Virus record (IMG/VR): IMGVR_UViG_3300046010_006941
Span: 1 to 20,238 of that record
Reading direction: 5' to 3' (one strand)
Origin: a virus
Length of the DNA stretch: 20,238 nt
Part shown: positions 1 through 8,521 of the stretch, in pieces
Numbering within the stretch: position 1 is the stretch's first letter
Layout: each line of letters starts with the position of its first letter
The notes under the pieces: generated by a model
Database searches by the model: none
The model's input: only the letters and a program-made list of their open reading frames with translations
What the model was told of the DNA's origin: nothing
Translations under genes and position numbers: made by a program

Positions 1-311
1 GACCAGTCGGTTGAAGAAAGGTATCCGTCTGTTAGCGCGCTTGCTTGGGAAATTGAGAGATTAGGGGTGGTGCCACCGCTAGACGCTAATGGAGCGCTAG
101 CTGTTACGGAAGTGACACCAGAGGCTGGCAAAGCTGCCCACGCTGGAACACCAGAAACTAGCGTAAGTACTTGACCGTTTGAGCCTGAAAGTGAAAGATT
201 TTGAAGATTTGTGGCAGCTTTTAAAGCTAGAGCATCATATACCGCGTTTTCCGTAGGGGATCTATTTACTACGCCATCTTGTATTTGATCTTGGGGTCTT
301 ATATAAGACAT
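1..311 (-). CDS. Tail fibre-like protein, N-terminal part (runs off window)
   Basis: The frame opens at an ATG at 309-311 behind a good ribosome site (AGGAGAC, 314-320) and stays open for 103 codons to the window edge, so the C-terminus is missing. The protein begins MSYIRPQDQIQDGVV, followed by a short helical stretch and then low-complexity Ser/Thr/Ala/Gly-rich sequence with segments such as GVTSVTASAPLASSGG and ALTDGYLSSTDW. This style is typical of phage tail-fibre and appendage proteins, where such segments link beta-structured stalk or tip domains. It lies directly downstream of the long fibre gene but is separated from it by a terminator hairpin, so it may be expressed at a different level. 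The receptor-binding part, if any, is outside the window. Confidence 0.75.
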   Translation of the reverse strand, partial: MSYIRPQDQIQDGVVNRSPTENAVYDALALKAATNLQNLSLSGSNGQVLTLVSGVPAWAALPASGVTSVTASAPLASSGGTTPNLSISQASALTDGYLSSTDW

Positions 312-320
312 AAGTCTCCT

Positions 321-365
321 GAAAATATAAAAGGGTTGCCCCCACCAGCCTAAGCCAGTGAGGGC
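321..365 (-). terminator. Rho-independent terminator after the long fibre gene
   Basis: In the minus-strand transcript a 12-bp stem (338-349 with 354-365) closes a UUAG tetraloop and is followed by CUUUU and AUUUU runs (321-337). Three pairs in the stem are G-U, so the hairpin is complete only in the minus-strand RNA, matching the direction of the fibre gene. The U-tract is interrupted, so termination may be partial and allow readthrough into the next fibre gene. Confidence 0.7.
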
Positions 366-374
366 CCCTGTTTG

Positions 375-3239
375 TTAGACTATGAACCAGCTTGTACCGT
401 TTGAATAAACGATAACAGATTCATAAGGAACTACGATTTCGAAATTGCTTTGTCCATCGATCAGTTGACCTGATTGAGGGGCAATTCGGATGCAGTTCGA
501 CACGCTTGCAGAGCCGCTTTCATCTTTAATGATGAAATGTCTGTTTGTAACAGTGTTTGCAGCAGGCAACGTGATTACCCTAGCAGCAGCGGTATCTGTA
601 ACAGCAATTAATCCGTGTGAGGATGTTACTGTTAAGTTTCCAGCCACAGCTGTTCGAACCAGCGAGTAACCGCTCATCATAGCTAGCGGTTTTACAGCCG
701 CTACAGTTGCAGCAGTGCAGGTTAGAGCTGCTTGTCCTTGAGCGGAAAGACCAACCGTGTTTGTATCGTAATACATACCAAAGTTAGTAGCTCCGCCGAA
801 CGTATATCCAGGAGCAGCAGCGTTCGACTGAGTGAACACAGCTTTACCGGATGATGTTACGCTCGTTTTTGCGTAGATGTTGTTTGGTCGGAAGTTTCCA
901 GATGCTCCGATGTCGCCAGATCCATCGCTTACCCAAGCCATGTTCTGTTGAATACTGATGAAGCCACCGATGTATACAGTGTCTTTAACGTAGACATTGC
1001 TTGGTCGATTTGCTCCAGAGGCACCGATGTTACCACCACCGTCACTAGCCCAAGTAATATTTTTGGAGGTACCAGTGAAAGCCAAGCCTCCGGTCATATT
1101 TCTAGAACCGTCTAGCTTAAGCATCTTCAAGTCTTCAGATTGTAACAATGTTACCTTAGAATCGACGTAGGATTTAGTAGTAGGATCGGCTTCTAAGCTA
1201 TCAAGTCGTGTATCAAGCGCATTATCTGCGGATTGACGAGCTGAAGCTTCTGAGCTTACGGCTGACTGTCTGTCGCTGATTTCTTGAGTGATCTGTCCTT
1301 GTAAATCGGATACTTCACCGTCAACGTAAGTTTTAGTTACGCTGTCAAGTTCTAATGCATCCAATCGCATGTCCATAGCACCATCAGCGCTATCAACGTA
1401 CGATTTAGTAACAGGATCTAACTCTAGAGAATCAAGACGAGTGTCCAGAGCATTGTCAGCTGCGATACGAGCACTTTCTTCCGAACCCATCTCAGAGTCA
1501 ACATAGGACTTTGTAACAGGGTCGAGTTCGAGTACATCGAGTCTAGCACCCAAAGCACTGTCGGCTGACATTCTAGCAGATTCCTCTGCAGACATTTCAG
1601 AATCGACATATGACTTTGTTGTAGGATCAGCTTCCAATACATCTAAACGAGCGTCTAGACCGCTTGAAAGAGAAGAGATTGCACCGTTGATGGAGCTGTC
1701 TGCAGCTTGAAAAGCCGCTACAACTTCACTTAACGAATCAATAGCTGCAGGGTCAACATTGCTCAACACATTGTTGATTTGTCCTTGCAGATCACTGACT
1801 TCGCTGTCAACATATGCTTGGGTTACAGGATCAGCTTCGAGAACGTCCATGCGTCCGTCGAGAACTGACTGAATACCATCAACATAGGTCTTAGTAACCG
1901 GATCAAGCTCGAGGATATCCAAACGACCATCTAAAGCGCTTTCGGCAGACATAGCGCGAGATTCCTCGGCGCTAATCATTCCTTCTACGCTAGTGATAGC
2001 AGATTGTCTATCGGAGATTTCTTGTGTAATTTGACCTTGAAGATCGCTTACTTCCCCGTCTACATAGCCTTTGGTGACAGGATCTTGTTCTAGGATATCG
2101 ATGCGAGCATCAATAGCCGACATTTCCTGGCTAAGCTGAGAGCTTAGGTCACTTACTTCGCCATCGACATAAGTCTTAGTTACTGGATCTTGCTCCAGAA
2201 TATCTAATCTTCCGTCTAAAGCTTGGTCAGCAGACATTCTAGCCGACTGTTCAGAGCTAATAGCTCCTTGTCGGTCAGAAATTTCCTGCGTGATTTGCCC
2301 TTGTAGGTCAGAGACTTCCCCATCCACATAAGATTTTGTGGTAGGGTCTTGCTCAAGAATATCAAGACGTCCATCAAGAAGTCCTTCTGCAGCCATTGCA
2401 CGTGCTTCTTCAGCACTTACTGCACTTTGTCTGTCAGAGATCTCTTGTGCGATTTGGCCCTGTAGACCAGAATCTTGACTGTCAACGTAGGTCTTAGTGA
2501 CTGGGTCCAATTCAAGAACATCAATTCTTGAATCTAATCCACTGACTAAACCGTCTACATAGGTCTTGGTAGTATCATCTTGCTCGAGAGCGTCTAAACG
2601 CCCATCAAGAGAAGTTACTTGTCCGTCAACATATGTTTTCGTGACAGGGTCAGCTTCCAGTGTTTCCAGACGGCTGCTTAAAGCGCTGTCTGCAGACTGT
2701 CGTGCTGACTGTTCGTCTGAAATAGCTGCCATTCTTGCAGATTCTTCAGAAGCAATCTCGCTGTCTACATATGACTTAGTCACCGGGTCAGCTTCAAGAG
2801 CGACCACTCGTAGATTTAAAGCAGAGATAGCTGCTGATCTGTCAAGGATTTCTTGGTCAACCTTACCATCTACAGTACCGATTTGACCGGCAACTGTAGC
2901 TGCGAAATTAGCATCTCCGCCTAAAGCGTCGCTTAATTCCTTTAAGGTGTCAAGAACGCTAGGAGCACTGTTTACAAGTGCTGCAATCTTAGCGTCAGCA
3001 TAGTCCTTAGCATCCTGTTCGGCCTTCGCCACGCTGCCTTCGACAGCGGCGTTGCCTTCCAGGGTGTTAAGTCTTAAGATCATAGCACTGTCAGCGGATT
3101 CCCGTGACGACTGCTCTGAACTAATACTTAAAGAGAGCGAATCCAGGTCAACCTGTACCGCACCCTTGGCCCTTTGATTTGTGAAGAAAAGTTGACTAGA
3201 GCCCTCAATCAACTTATCTGTATTGCGAATAAACGCCAT
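375..3239 (-). CDS. Long trimeric coiled-coil tail fibre (954 aa)
   Basis: Likely the host-recognition fibre, at the position of T7 gp17. The N-terminus (MAFIRNTDKLIEGSSQLFFT) resembles fibre anchor segments; residues ~85-125 hold a LDTLKELSDALGGD segment seen in many phage fibres. Residues ~146-697 contain 14 copies of a node, LDxRLDxLExDPxTKxYVD, joined by Ser/Ala/Glu-rich coiled coil with 11-residue units such as SEESARMAAIS. Residues ~705-785 hold two copies of a W(A/V)SDGxGxIGASGxxRPxNxY motif, a beta element common in fibres. The last ~80 residues form a beta domain (VITLPAANT, HFIIKDE, IAPQSG, VVPYESVIV, SWFIV) that is paralogous to the separate 116-aa gene just upstream. Start at ATG 3237-3239 with an AAGGA ribosome site 9 nt away. 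A terminator follows. Receptor unknown. Confidence 0.88.
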   Translation of the reverse strand: MAFIRNTDKLIEGSSQLFFTNQRAKGAVQVDLDSLSLSISSEQSSRESADSAMILRLNTLEGNAAVEGSVAKAEQDAKDYADAKIAALVNSAPSVLDTLKELSDALGGDANFAATVAGQIGTVDGKVDQEILDRSAAISALNLRVVALEADPVTKSYVDSEIASEESARMAAISDEQSARQSADSALSSRLETLEADPVTKTYVDGQVTSLDGRLDALEQDDTTKTYVDGLVSGLDSRIDVLELDPVTKTYVDSQDSGLQGQIAQEISDRQSAVSAEEARAMAAEGLLDGRLDILEQDPTTKSYVDGEVSDLQGQITQEISDRQGAISSEQSARMSADQALDGRLDILEQDPVTKTYVDGEVSDLSSQLSQEMSAIDARIDILEQDPVTKGYVDGEVSDLQGQITQEISDRQSAITSVEGMISAEESRAMSAESALDGRLDILELDPVTKTYVDGIQSVLDGRMDVLEADPVTQAYVDSEVSDLQGQINNVLSNVDPAAIDSLSEVVAAFQAADSSINGAISSLSSGLDARLDVLEADPTTKSYVDSEMSAEESARMSADSALGARLDVLELDPVTKSYVDSEMGSEESARIAADNALDTRLDSLELDPVTKSYVDSADGAMDMRLDALELDSVTKTYVDGEVSDLQGQITQEISDRQSAVSSEASARQSADNALDTRLDSLEADPTTKSYVDSKVTLLQSEDLKMLKLDGSRNMTGGLAFTGTSKNITWASDGGGNIGASGANRPSNVYVKDTVYIGGFISIQQNMAWVSDGSGDIGASGNFRPNNIYAKTSVTSSGKAVFTQSNAAAPGYTFGGATNFGMYYDTNTVGLSAQGQAALTCTAATVAAVKPLAMMSGYSLVRTAVAGNLTVTSSHGLIAVTDTAAARVITLPAANTVTNRHFIIKDESGSASVSNCIRIAPQSGQLIDGQSNFEIVVPYESVIVYSNGTSWFIV
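1161..2805 (-). repeat. Fourteen protein-level YVD-node repeats in the fibre shaft
   Basis: Fourteen copies of the node LDxRLDxLExDPxTKxYVD span residues ~146-693. The distances from one YVD to the next are 46, 24, 24, 53, 53, 35, 60, 24, 68, 35, 35, 24 and 53 residues. They sum to 534, which agrees with the nucleotide positions of the first (2763-2765) and last (1161-1163) YVD Asp codons. The repeats are diverged at the DNA level, with many synonymous differences, so they are old rather than a recent tandem expansion. Confidence 0.85.
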
Positions 3240-3251
3240 ACGTAACTATCC

Positions 3252-3602
3252 TTAAATTATGTACCAACTACCAACGCCATCACTAACCACAGTAATAGAT
3301 TCGTAGTTGACAACTAATGTTAGCCCCAAGGCAGATCCGTCTAATACATCACTACCGGAGGGGGCTATCGTGATGTTACGCACACTACAATTACCACCTT
3401 CGTCTTTAATAATAAGTACTTTTCCATTGTTAGCAGCGACTGCCTCTGGCAATGTAATAGTCACTGTGGGACCAGCTACCGCAGTGTCTACTCCAATGTA
3501 ATAATCAGAGGTGTTAGCAGAATAAGAAGCATCTACTTGAATACGAGTAATGTAAGAAGCATTAGGACCAGCTTGTGACGCGTATCGTACTATTGTACCC
3601 AT
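3252..3602 (-). CDS. Small beta-rich virion protein related to the fibre C-terminus (116 aa)
   Basis: After about 30 N-terminal residues the rest of this protein is one beta domain with VTITLPEAVAANN, VLIIKDEGGNCSV, NITIAPSGSDVLDG, VVNYESITVVSDG and a terminal SWYII. This matches, in the same order, the C-terminal ~80 residues of the 954-aa fibre encoded next in the operon, so the two are paralogues. The domain is common at the ends of phage fibres and appendages. It could be a free-standing tip, cap or decoration protein, or a chaperone-like copy; the sequence does not decide. Start at ATG 3600-3602, with a GGGAG ribosome site inside the end of the upstream gene; the two genes are 1 nt apart. 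Confidence 0.75.
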   Translation of the reverse strand: MGTIVRYASQAGPNASYITRIQVDASYSANTSDYYIGVDTAVAGPTVTITLPEAVAANNGKVLIIKDEGGNCSVRNITIAPSGSDVLDGSALGLTLVVNYESITVVSDGVGSWYII

Positions 3603-3603
3603 T

Positions 3604-3969
3604 TTAATCTCCCAATCGTTTGTATGTGAAGAAGATATTCATAGTACCAGTACCACTGGCTCTAGTATATTTCAACTTAAGAAAAGGTAATGCGCTACCG
3701 TAGAGGTCTACGACAATAGGACTTGAGTTAGCTGGGATCGGGACAGTAAGCCCTGATGCTCCGTTTATATTTAGATAAAGAGAAGCATAATTGTCACCGT
3801 CAACGCTACCTTGGATTTCCAAAGTACCTACAGGCGATCCTGCTGAAGTGTAATTAAGTTGAACACCTACAACGTCAGCCTGAAGCGAAGAAGGCAAAAG
3901 CACTTCAAAACTCGCCCCCATGCTTTGGCTTGTTGCGACCTGAGCTGGTTTTAGTACGAATTTAGCCAT
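3604..3969 (-). CDS. Small beta-sandwich-like virion protein (121 aa)
   Basis: I do not recognise a named family. The sequence alternates short beta-strand-like segments (VVGVQLNYTSAG, TLEIQGSVDGDNYASLYLNI, PIVVDLYGSALPFLKLKYTR, TMNIFFTYKRLGD) with Gly/Ser turns and has no membrane segment or catalytic motif. It lies in the virion operon between the largest ejection-type gene and the fibre genes, with a 3-nt gap upstream and 1 nt downstream, so a structural role such as fibre attachment or decoration is the reasonable inference. The start is ATG 3967-3969 with AAGGA 11 nt upstream. Confidence 0.65.
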   Translation of the reverse strand: MAKFVLKPAQVATSQSMGASFEVLLPSSLQADVVGVQLNYTSAGSPVGTLEIQGSVDGDNYASLYLNINGASGLTVPIPANSSPIVVDLYGSALPFLKLKYTRASGTGTMNIFFTYKRLGD

Positions 3970-3972
3970 TTG

Positions 3973-6756
3973 TTATTTTCCTTTTTTCTGCTCCCTCAAC
4001 TGCTGAGGAGTAGCATGAATGTTTGGTAGTTTTCCCAAACTAGATTTAGCCGAGCTTGGTGAAAATGTTGGTTTAGGGGCCTGTACTGGTTGAGCGTACA
4101 GAGCTTGATTTCTAAGGATGTTCTGAGAATCAATAGAACTTTCCATAGGAACACCTAAAAATAAACTTAGTCCTAATCTGGTTTGATAAGGAATTTCTTG
4201 ACCTTTATGCATGTGATCAATCATTTTGGTCATGATGTCCTGTTTCAAACCTTGGTACAGTGAGGGATAAATAGCTGAGATTGCTTTAATATCATCCGCC
4301 GTAACTGAACCGTCTTTAACGTGCTGTAGAACCAGTAATGGTTGCTCAGCAATCGCTAAAGCTCTATTATATCTAGCCTTTTCAACTTCTGAAGGCTCTT
4401 TTTGCCTGTCTAATGGGTTAGCCTTACCTGTATCAGGCTTCAATGATGCTAAATATGACACAGCCCTGGCTGCGGTGGAGGCCATTTCTGTGGAATGCTC
4501 AGGCAAGTAATGACTGTAATCATTTTTATCTTCATCCAATCCCATTAAAGACGTAGGATCGGTCTCAGCTGCCATTATCTTTCGTTGTAGTAAATTCAAG
4601 GACTTAGCTGAAGGAGTAAGCTCCATTCCTAAGCCTGTTGTGCCAGCTTTAAACAAATTGTTTACTGCTTTCGCTTGTTTAGCTGCACCTTTGTAAAAAC
4701 TTTCTGCAACTTTGTACATTGCATTAAAGCCAGCTCCAGATACGGGCACAGAACTGCCCATCATCTTAAGTGCTGATAATCTTAGAGCATCTGGGATCTC
4801 GGTCATTATCTTTTTACCGGTTTTACCTGCAGCGTAGTACATTGCAGCTGTCATAGGATCACCAGTATGCAGTAAACTTAGCAAACCTGCTACCCCGCCT
4901 GGGCTCTTTAACAAAGAATCTTCCACAGCTCTTGTAGCTTTGGATTTACCAAAACGTCCTGAGAGCTGTTCTAAGGCTGCCAAACGTTCCAACTGTTCCG
5001 GAGCCATTACAAAACCCTTAAGCTCTTCACTAAGGCCATTTAAATGCTTAAAAACCTTATTTACGTTGATGAGTCCCGTCTCAACATTACGCTCTAACGG
5101 AATATTGTTTAAGTGTAATTGTTTAACAGACTGTGCAACTTGTGGAAATTTTTCAGATAATAAAGTTAAAAGCTCTGAGTCAGCCTCAGAACCTAATTTC
5201 TTAACAAGCGTCTCAGGAGGCATGCTCTCGAGATTCTTCATGAATTTTCCAATATTTTGAGCACCTTTTACTTTTAATCTTTTATTTAAAGCGCCAACAA
5301 GTTCAAACATTTCGCGGTATCCTGTGCGCGCGGCTGCGTGTTGACCCACAATACCGGGGGCAATGCGCTCTAACACTTCTCTCTCAGCAGCTTCCTCAAC
5401 ATTTCTCAGCACAGGCATTATCATTCCCTGTAATTTAAAGAACTTATCGGCTTTTAGATGCTCAGCTACTCTAGTGCTAAAGTCAGCATACTCTTTAAAT
5501 GATTTAACATTTTTTAAATCTTTAATAATATTCTCTACAACCTTAAGCTCTCCTCTACCGGAGTAAGTATGTAGGCCATTCTCTAAAGCTCTTTGAGCTA
5601 GGTTTTCTGCTGCATCCCTAAGATGCCATTCAGGAATTACTTCTGATTTCAATACTTTGTTTACTGGCTCGAAGGCTTTTTGTGCGGACTCAACCACAGG
5701 TTTTAAACTATCAACAAGATTTTGTTTAATAGTTTTGCCCATTTGAGCTTCAGATACGGCTGCCGTTTCAGCTCTACCGAGCGTGGACTCAACTGCTTGA
5801 TTTACATCAGTAGCAAATTTACCTAAAGATTCCTGGTAAACTCTTCCTGCTTTTGTACCAGAGCTTGCTGCCATATTTTTAGCAACTTGGCTAACTACTG
5901 GGTCATTCGATAAACGAGCTGCTACTTCGGGAGATACTTCTATACCAGCTCTTTGTGCTGTTTGTTGGATATCGTCAACAAAGTTCTCACCTTTAACTCT
6001 TGCTTTTACAGCTTCTAAAGTTTTAGCAATCTGACTTTCTTTAGTAGCTTTCCACAAAGGACTAACAGCTAACTTACCGGCAGACAGTGTTCCACCTACA
6101 CCAGCACCCATCAAAGAAGAAAGTCCTACGTCAATAGCGGATTGACCTAAAGACTTCTCTGGTTCTAGTACAAACTGTTTAGATAGCTCGTCACCTGTCT
6201 GTAAAAGAGCCATCTGAGCTGCTTGTTCAGCTGCAGCAATACCTATTCTACCTACTGCAGTAGCTTCTGTAGCTCCTAAAGCTGTAGCTGCTGCTTTTCC
6301 TAAAGTTCCAACTGAAGTGAGAGCTTTAGCTGCACCTGCCTCAGGTGCAAACACAGAAGAAGCAACAAGGCCCCCTATTTTAGCAGCTTCGCTAATTCCA
6401 GGATTAGTTAACTTACGATATTTAATATCTTCAGGCGTAGAAATACCTAAAGAAGTTTCAATGATAGGAGAAAGACCTAGGGTAGCGCCTTCAGCAAAAC
6501 CTTCTGCTCCAGCTTTAAACTGTTGCTCAGGGGAAGAGTACTTGGCGTACTTCATTAAACTTCCAAGTTCTTCTTGCGTAGGCTGTCTCATTTGTTGGGA
6601 CAGAGCTTGTGAAGCTTCTTTGTAAGGGATAGATACAGTGTTACCTTCTGGATCAACAAAAGGCAAAGAATGTGATCCGCTATCTAATGCAGACTTAGCT
6701 TGATCTGTAGGTAGATTTTCAGCTAACCCTGTTTCATTATTAATGATAATTGGCAT
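3973..6756 (-). CDS. Large internal virion / ejection protein (927 aa, T7 gp16-like position)
   Basis: A long, mostly helical protein with no recognised enzyme motif. Residues ~33-62 carry a VDPEGNTVSIPYKEASQAL segment of the D-x-x-G-N type. Residues ~120-230 are small-residue-rich and amphipathic (Ala/Gly/Val helices such as IGGLVASSVFAPEAGAAKAL), suited to membrane association. The middle is charged and helical; the C-terminus is Pro/Ser/Lys-rich and ends QLREQKKGK. It is the last and largest of three consecutive helical Ala/Gln/Lys-rich genes (312, 560, 927 aa), like T7 gp14-gp15-gp16 and P22 gp7/gp20/gp16, which are packaged in the head and form the DNA-ejection conduit. It lacks an obvious lytic transglycosylase signature. 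Start ATG overlaps the upstream stop (TAATG) behind AAAGG. Assignment rests on order and composition. Confidence 0.7.
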   Translation of the reverse strand: MPIIINNETGLAENLPTDQAKSALDSGSHSLPFVDPEGNTVSIPYKEASQALSQQMRQPTQEELGSLMKYAKYSSPEQQFKAGAEGFAEGATLGLSPIIETSLGISTPEDIKYRKLTNPGISEAAKIGGLVASSVFAPEAGAAKALTSVGTLGKAAATALGATEATAVGRIGIAAAEQAAQMALLQTGDELSKQFVLEPEKSLGQSAIDVGLSSLMGAGVGGTLSAGKLAVSPLWKATKESQIAKTLEAVKARVKGENFVDDIQQTAQRAGIEVSPEVAARLSNDPVVSQVAKNMAASSGTKAGRVYQESLGKFATDVNQAVESTLGRAETAAVSEAQMGKTIKQNLVDSLKPVVESAQKAFEPVNKVLKSEVIPEWHLRDAAENLAQRALENGLHTYSGRGELKVVENIIKDLKNVKSFKEYADFSTRVAEHLKADKFFKLQGMIMPVLRNVEEAAEREVLERIAPGIVGQHAAARTGYREMFELVGALNKRLKVKGAQNIGKFMKNLESMPPETLVKKLGSEADSELLTLLSEKFPQVAQSVKQLHLNNIPLERNVETGLINVNKVFKHLNGLSEELKGFVMAPEQLERLAALEQLSGRFGKSKATRAVEDSLLKSPGGVAGLLSLLHTGDPMTAAMYYAAGKTGKKIMTEIPDALRLSALKMMGSSVPVSGAGFNAMYKVAESFYKGAAKQAKAVNNLFKAGTTGLGMELTPSAKSLNLLQRKIMAAETDPTSLMGLDEDKNDYSHYLPEHSTEMASTAARAVSYLASLKPDTGKANPLDRQKEPSEVEKARYNRALAIAEQPLLVLQHVKDGSVTADDIKAISAIYPSLYQGLKQDIMTKMIDHMHKGQEIPYQTRLGLSLFLGVPMESSIDSQNILRNQALYAQPVQAPKPTFSPSSAKSSLGKLPNIHATPQQLREQKKGK

Positions 6757-8438
6757 TATTTACCTTTTAAGGGGTTTGGTATAATTTGTTTTTTTACAGG
6801 CATAGCTGGTTTATATCCAGGTATGTATGTTTGCAAAACAGTAGTCTCAGGCTCAATTTGATCTCTTAACGAGCTAACTAGTAATTCTTTCAAAGTGTTA
6901 GCTGCATTTCGACTTGTCATGATGCTAGGAATTTGAGGCTCAACTAGCATTTTAAAATCTTGATCGGTAAACTTTCCCTCTCTAGTCATAAGCTTAATGA
7001 CAGGAACTAACTGAACTTGTAAAGCTTTTATCGTCTTAGTAGAGTCAAAAGGCTTACCTAATCTAGCAGCAATTCTGGATTGCTCAAAGATTTGATCAGA
7101 GATCTGACTAATACGGTTAATACCTGAAACAAGCTTCGCGTGCTGCTTAAGCTCTTCTCTGGCTTCTTTTCTAGCTGATTCTGGGATTTTAGTTTCAATA
7201 AGTCTTCCAACTTCAGGTAAACTAAGCTGCTGACCTACTTGCATTCTTCTCATCATCTCAGCGTCAGCTTGCTGTGCTGCAACCTGGTTCTTTATGTCTT
7301 GACGTTTAGCCATCATGTTGCTGGTAAACTGCATAAGCTCGCCTTGAGCTTTCATTCCTGCAGTCTTAGCACCAAGCTTTCTAGCTTCCATTTCAAGCAT
7401 AGACATATGATGCAATCTTAACATATTCTCAGCTTCTTTCATACTACCTAGTTTTTTGTAGTAGGCGCTAAGAAGATTGTCCCTATTTTCCATTTCTTTC
7501 TTTTGAGATTCAATATCTCTTTCAATCAAAGTATCTAGAGACTTTTGAACTTGATTATCCGGTCCACCTAATCCGCCGATAAGTAATCCAAGTCCTAATC
7601 TTAGTTTATCTGCAATAGAGCTATAGTTTTGGCTCATGAACCTATTAGGATCAATTTTACCTTCCGCTTGAGCTTTCTCAAGTTCTGCAATCTTGTTATC
7701 GATACCGGCTGTCTTTTGTAAAAGCAAGTCTTCTCTTTGCTTCATGAAGTCTACAGCTTGAGCTGCTGATTGCTCTGTCTGGGCAGCTTCTAACTGAGCT
7801 GCTTCAGAAATCATTCTACCACCTTTTTCGAACAAGTCTAGAGATTTCTCGTACTCAGACTTTCCTTGCGGCGCTTCAGGCATAGCAGCAAGTTGCTGTT
7901 GTCCAGGCTGTTGTCCTTCCAAAGGAAAGTTGTCAATTTGTTCTACAGCTTGTGCGGGCTGAGCTTGTTCCTCAGACCCGAGTAAGCCTTTAGTAAATTG
8001 ACCTACTCCTTTACCGATAATGCCATAAGCTCCGGCTACATCTTTTACACTTTCACCTATAGGGGCGACTGCGGATCTTACAGCTTGTCCTGCTCTTTGC
8101 ATCAAAGGAACTTCAGGTTGAGCCGGCACTTCGGATTCTGAAGGCATACTCTGTGGGGCTTTTTGCTCAATCAATCCTTGGATACCTTCCATAGCTATCT
8201 TCTTTCTATCTTCTTCAGATAGCTCTTCGATAGGCTTTTCTGTACCCTTGTTTAGTTTCTTTACACTCTTCTTATCTCTAAGTTTCTCCAGAGCGCTCTC
8301 GATAGGAATCTCTTTCATTTGTCTTTTTTGTTGGGGAGAGAGACTATCATGAGAGACGTGGATTGTGTGTCCCTCTGGATGTTTAAAAACAGTATGAGTA
8401 GACGTCACGTCTATTTTTTTGAAATCTTTGAAATTCAT
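6756..8438 (-). CDS. Internal virion / ejection protein (560 aa, T7 gp15-like position)
   Basis: The protein has a charged N-terminus, a Gln/Pro-rich linker (~90-190), a long coiled coil broken by a Gly-rich hydrophobic patch at ~278-292 (RLGLGLLIGGLGG), then SLDTLIERDIESQKKEMENR at ~298-318. That last pattern, an (E/N)RDIE(S/A)QK helix after a glycine-rich turn, recurs in podovirus internal or DNA-transfer proteins as I know them. Met-rich helices follow. It sits between the other two ejection-type genes. The start codon overlaps the stop of a 28-aa membrane peptide (ATGA), with an AAAGGA ribosome site inside that peptide's gene; its stop overlaps the next start (TAATG), so translation is chained through this block. 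Confidence 0.7.
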   Translation of the reverse strand: MNFKDFKKIDVTSTHTVFKHPEGHTIHVSHDSLSPQQKRQMKEIPIESALEKLRDKKSVKKLNKGTEKPIEELSEEDRKKIAMEGIQGLIEQKAPQSMPSESEVPAQPEVPLMQRAGQAVRSAVAPIGESVKDVAGAYGIIGKGVGQFTKGLLGSEEQAQPAQAVEQIDNFPLEGQQPGQQQLAAMPEAPQGKSEYEKSLDLFEKGGRMISEAAQLEAAQTEQSAAQAVDFMKQREDLLLQKTAGIDNKIAELEKAQAEGKIDPNRFMSQNYSSIADKLRLGLGLLIGGLGGPDNQVQKSLDTLIERDIESQKKEMENRDNLLSAYYKKLGSMKEAENMLRLHHMSMLEMEARKLGAKTAGMKAQGELMQFTSNMMAKRQDIKNQVAAQQADAEMMRRMQVGQQLSLPEVGRLIETKIPESARKEAREELKQHAKLVSGINRISQISDQIFEQSRIAARLGKPFDSTKTIKALQVQLVPVIKLMTREGKFTDQDFKMLVEPQIPSIMTSRNAANTLKELLVSSLRDQIEPETTVLQTYIPGYKPAMPVKKQIIPNPLKGK

Positions 8439-8521
8439 TTTCTATCCTTTAAGAAAATTTCTCCGATTACTCTACCAAGAAAATACCCTAAAATGAAGTA
8501 AAGAACTAATTCTAAGATCAT
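8435..8521 (-). CDS. 28-aa membrane peptide with glycine zipper
   Basis: A 28-codon frame exactly fills the gap between two ejection-type genes. Its ATG (8519-8521) overlaps the upstream stop in ATGA, and its TGA (8435-8437) overlaps the downstream start in ATGA. AAAAGG lies about 9 nt upstream of the ATG, within the preceding gene. The peptide starts MILELVLYFILGYFLGRVIG and ends with charged KDRK: one hydrophobic helix of ~20 residues with G12-x3-G16-x3-G20, a glycine zipper that favours helix packing in membranes. The basic C-terminal tail would be cytoplasmic by the positive-inside rule. Function unknown; a virion-associated or ejection-linked membrane peptide, or a small holin-like or regulatory peptide, are possibilities. 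The double ATGA coupling is the main evidence that it is real. Confidence 0.7.
   Translation of the reverse strand: MILELVLYFILGYFLGRVIGEIFLKDRK

Noticed and set aside
1161-2805. CRISPR-like or tandem DNA repeat array
   Set aside because: The regularity is at protein level with variable spacing and diverged codons; it lies within one long open frame.
1424-2886. Three frames (1424-1642, 2216-2416 minus; 2566-2886 plus) inside the fibre gene
   Set aside because: They are by-products of the repeated codon pattern of the coiled-coil shaft and lack ribosome sites.
3973-6756. Tape-measure protein of a long-tailed phage
   Set aside because: The adaptor, nozzle and core gene order fits a podovirus, and no tail-tube, sheath or baseplate genes are present in the window.
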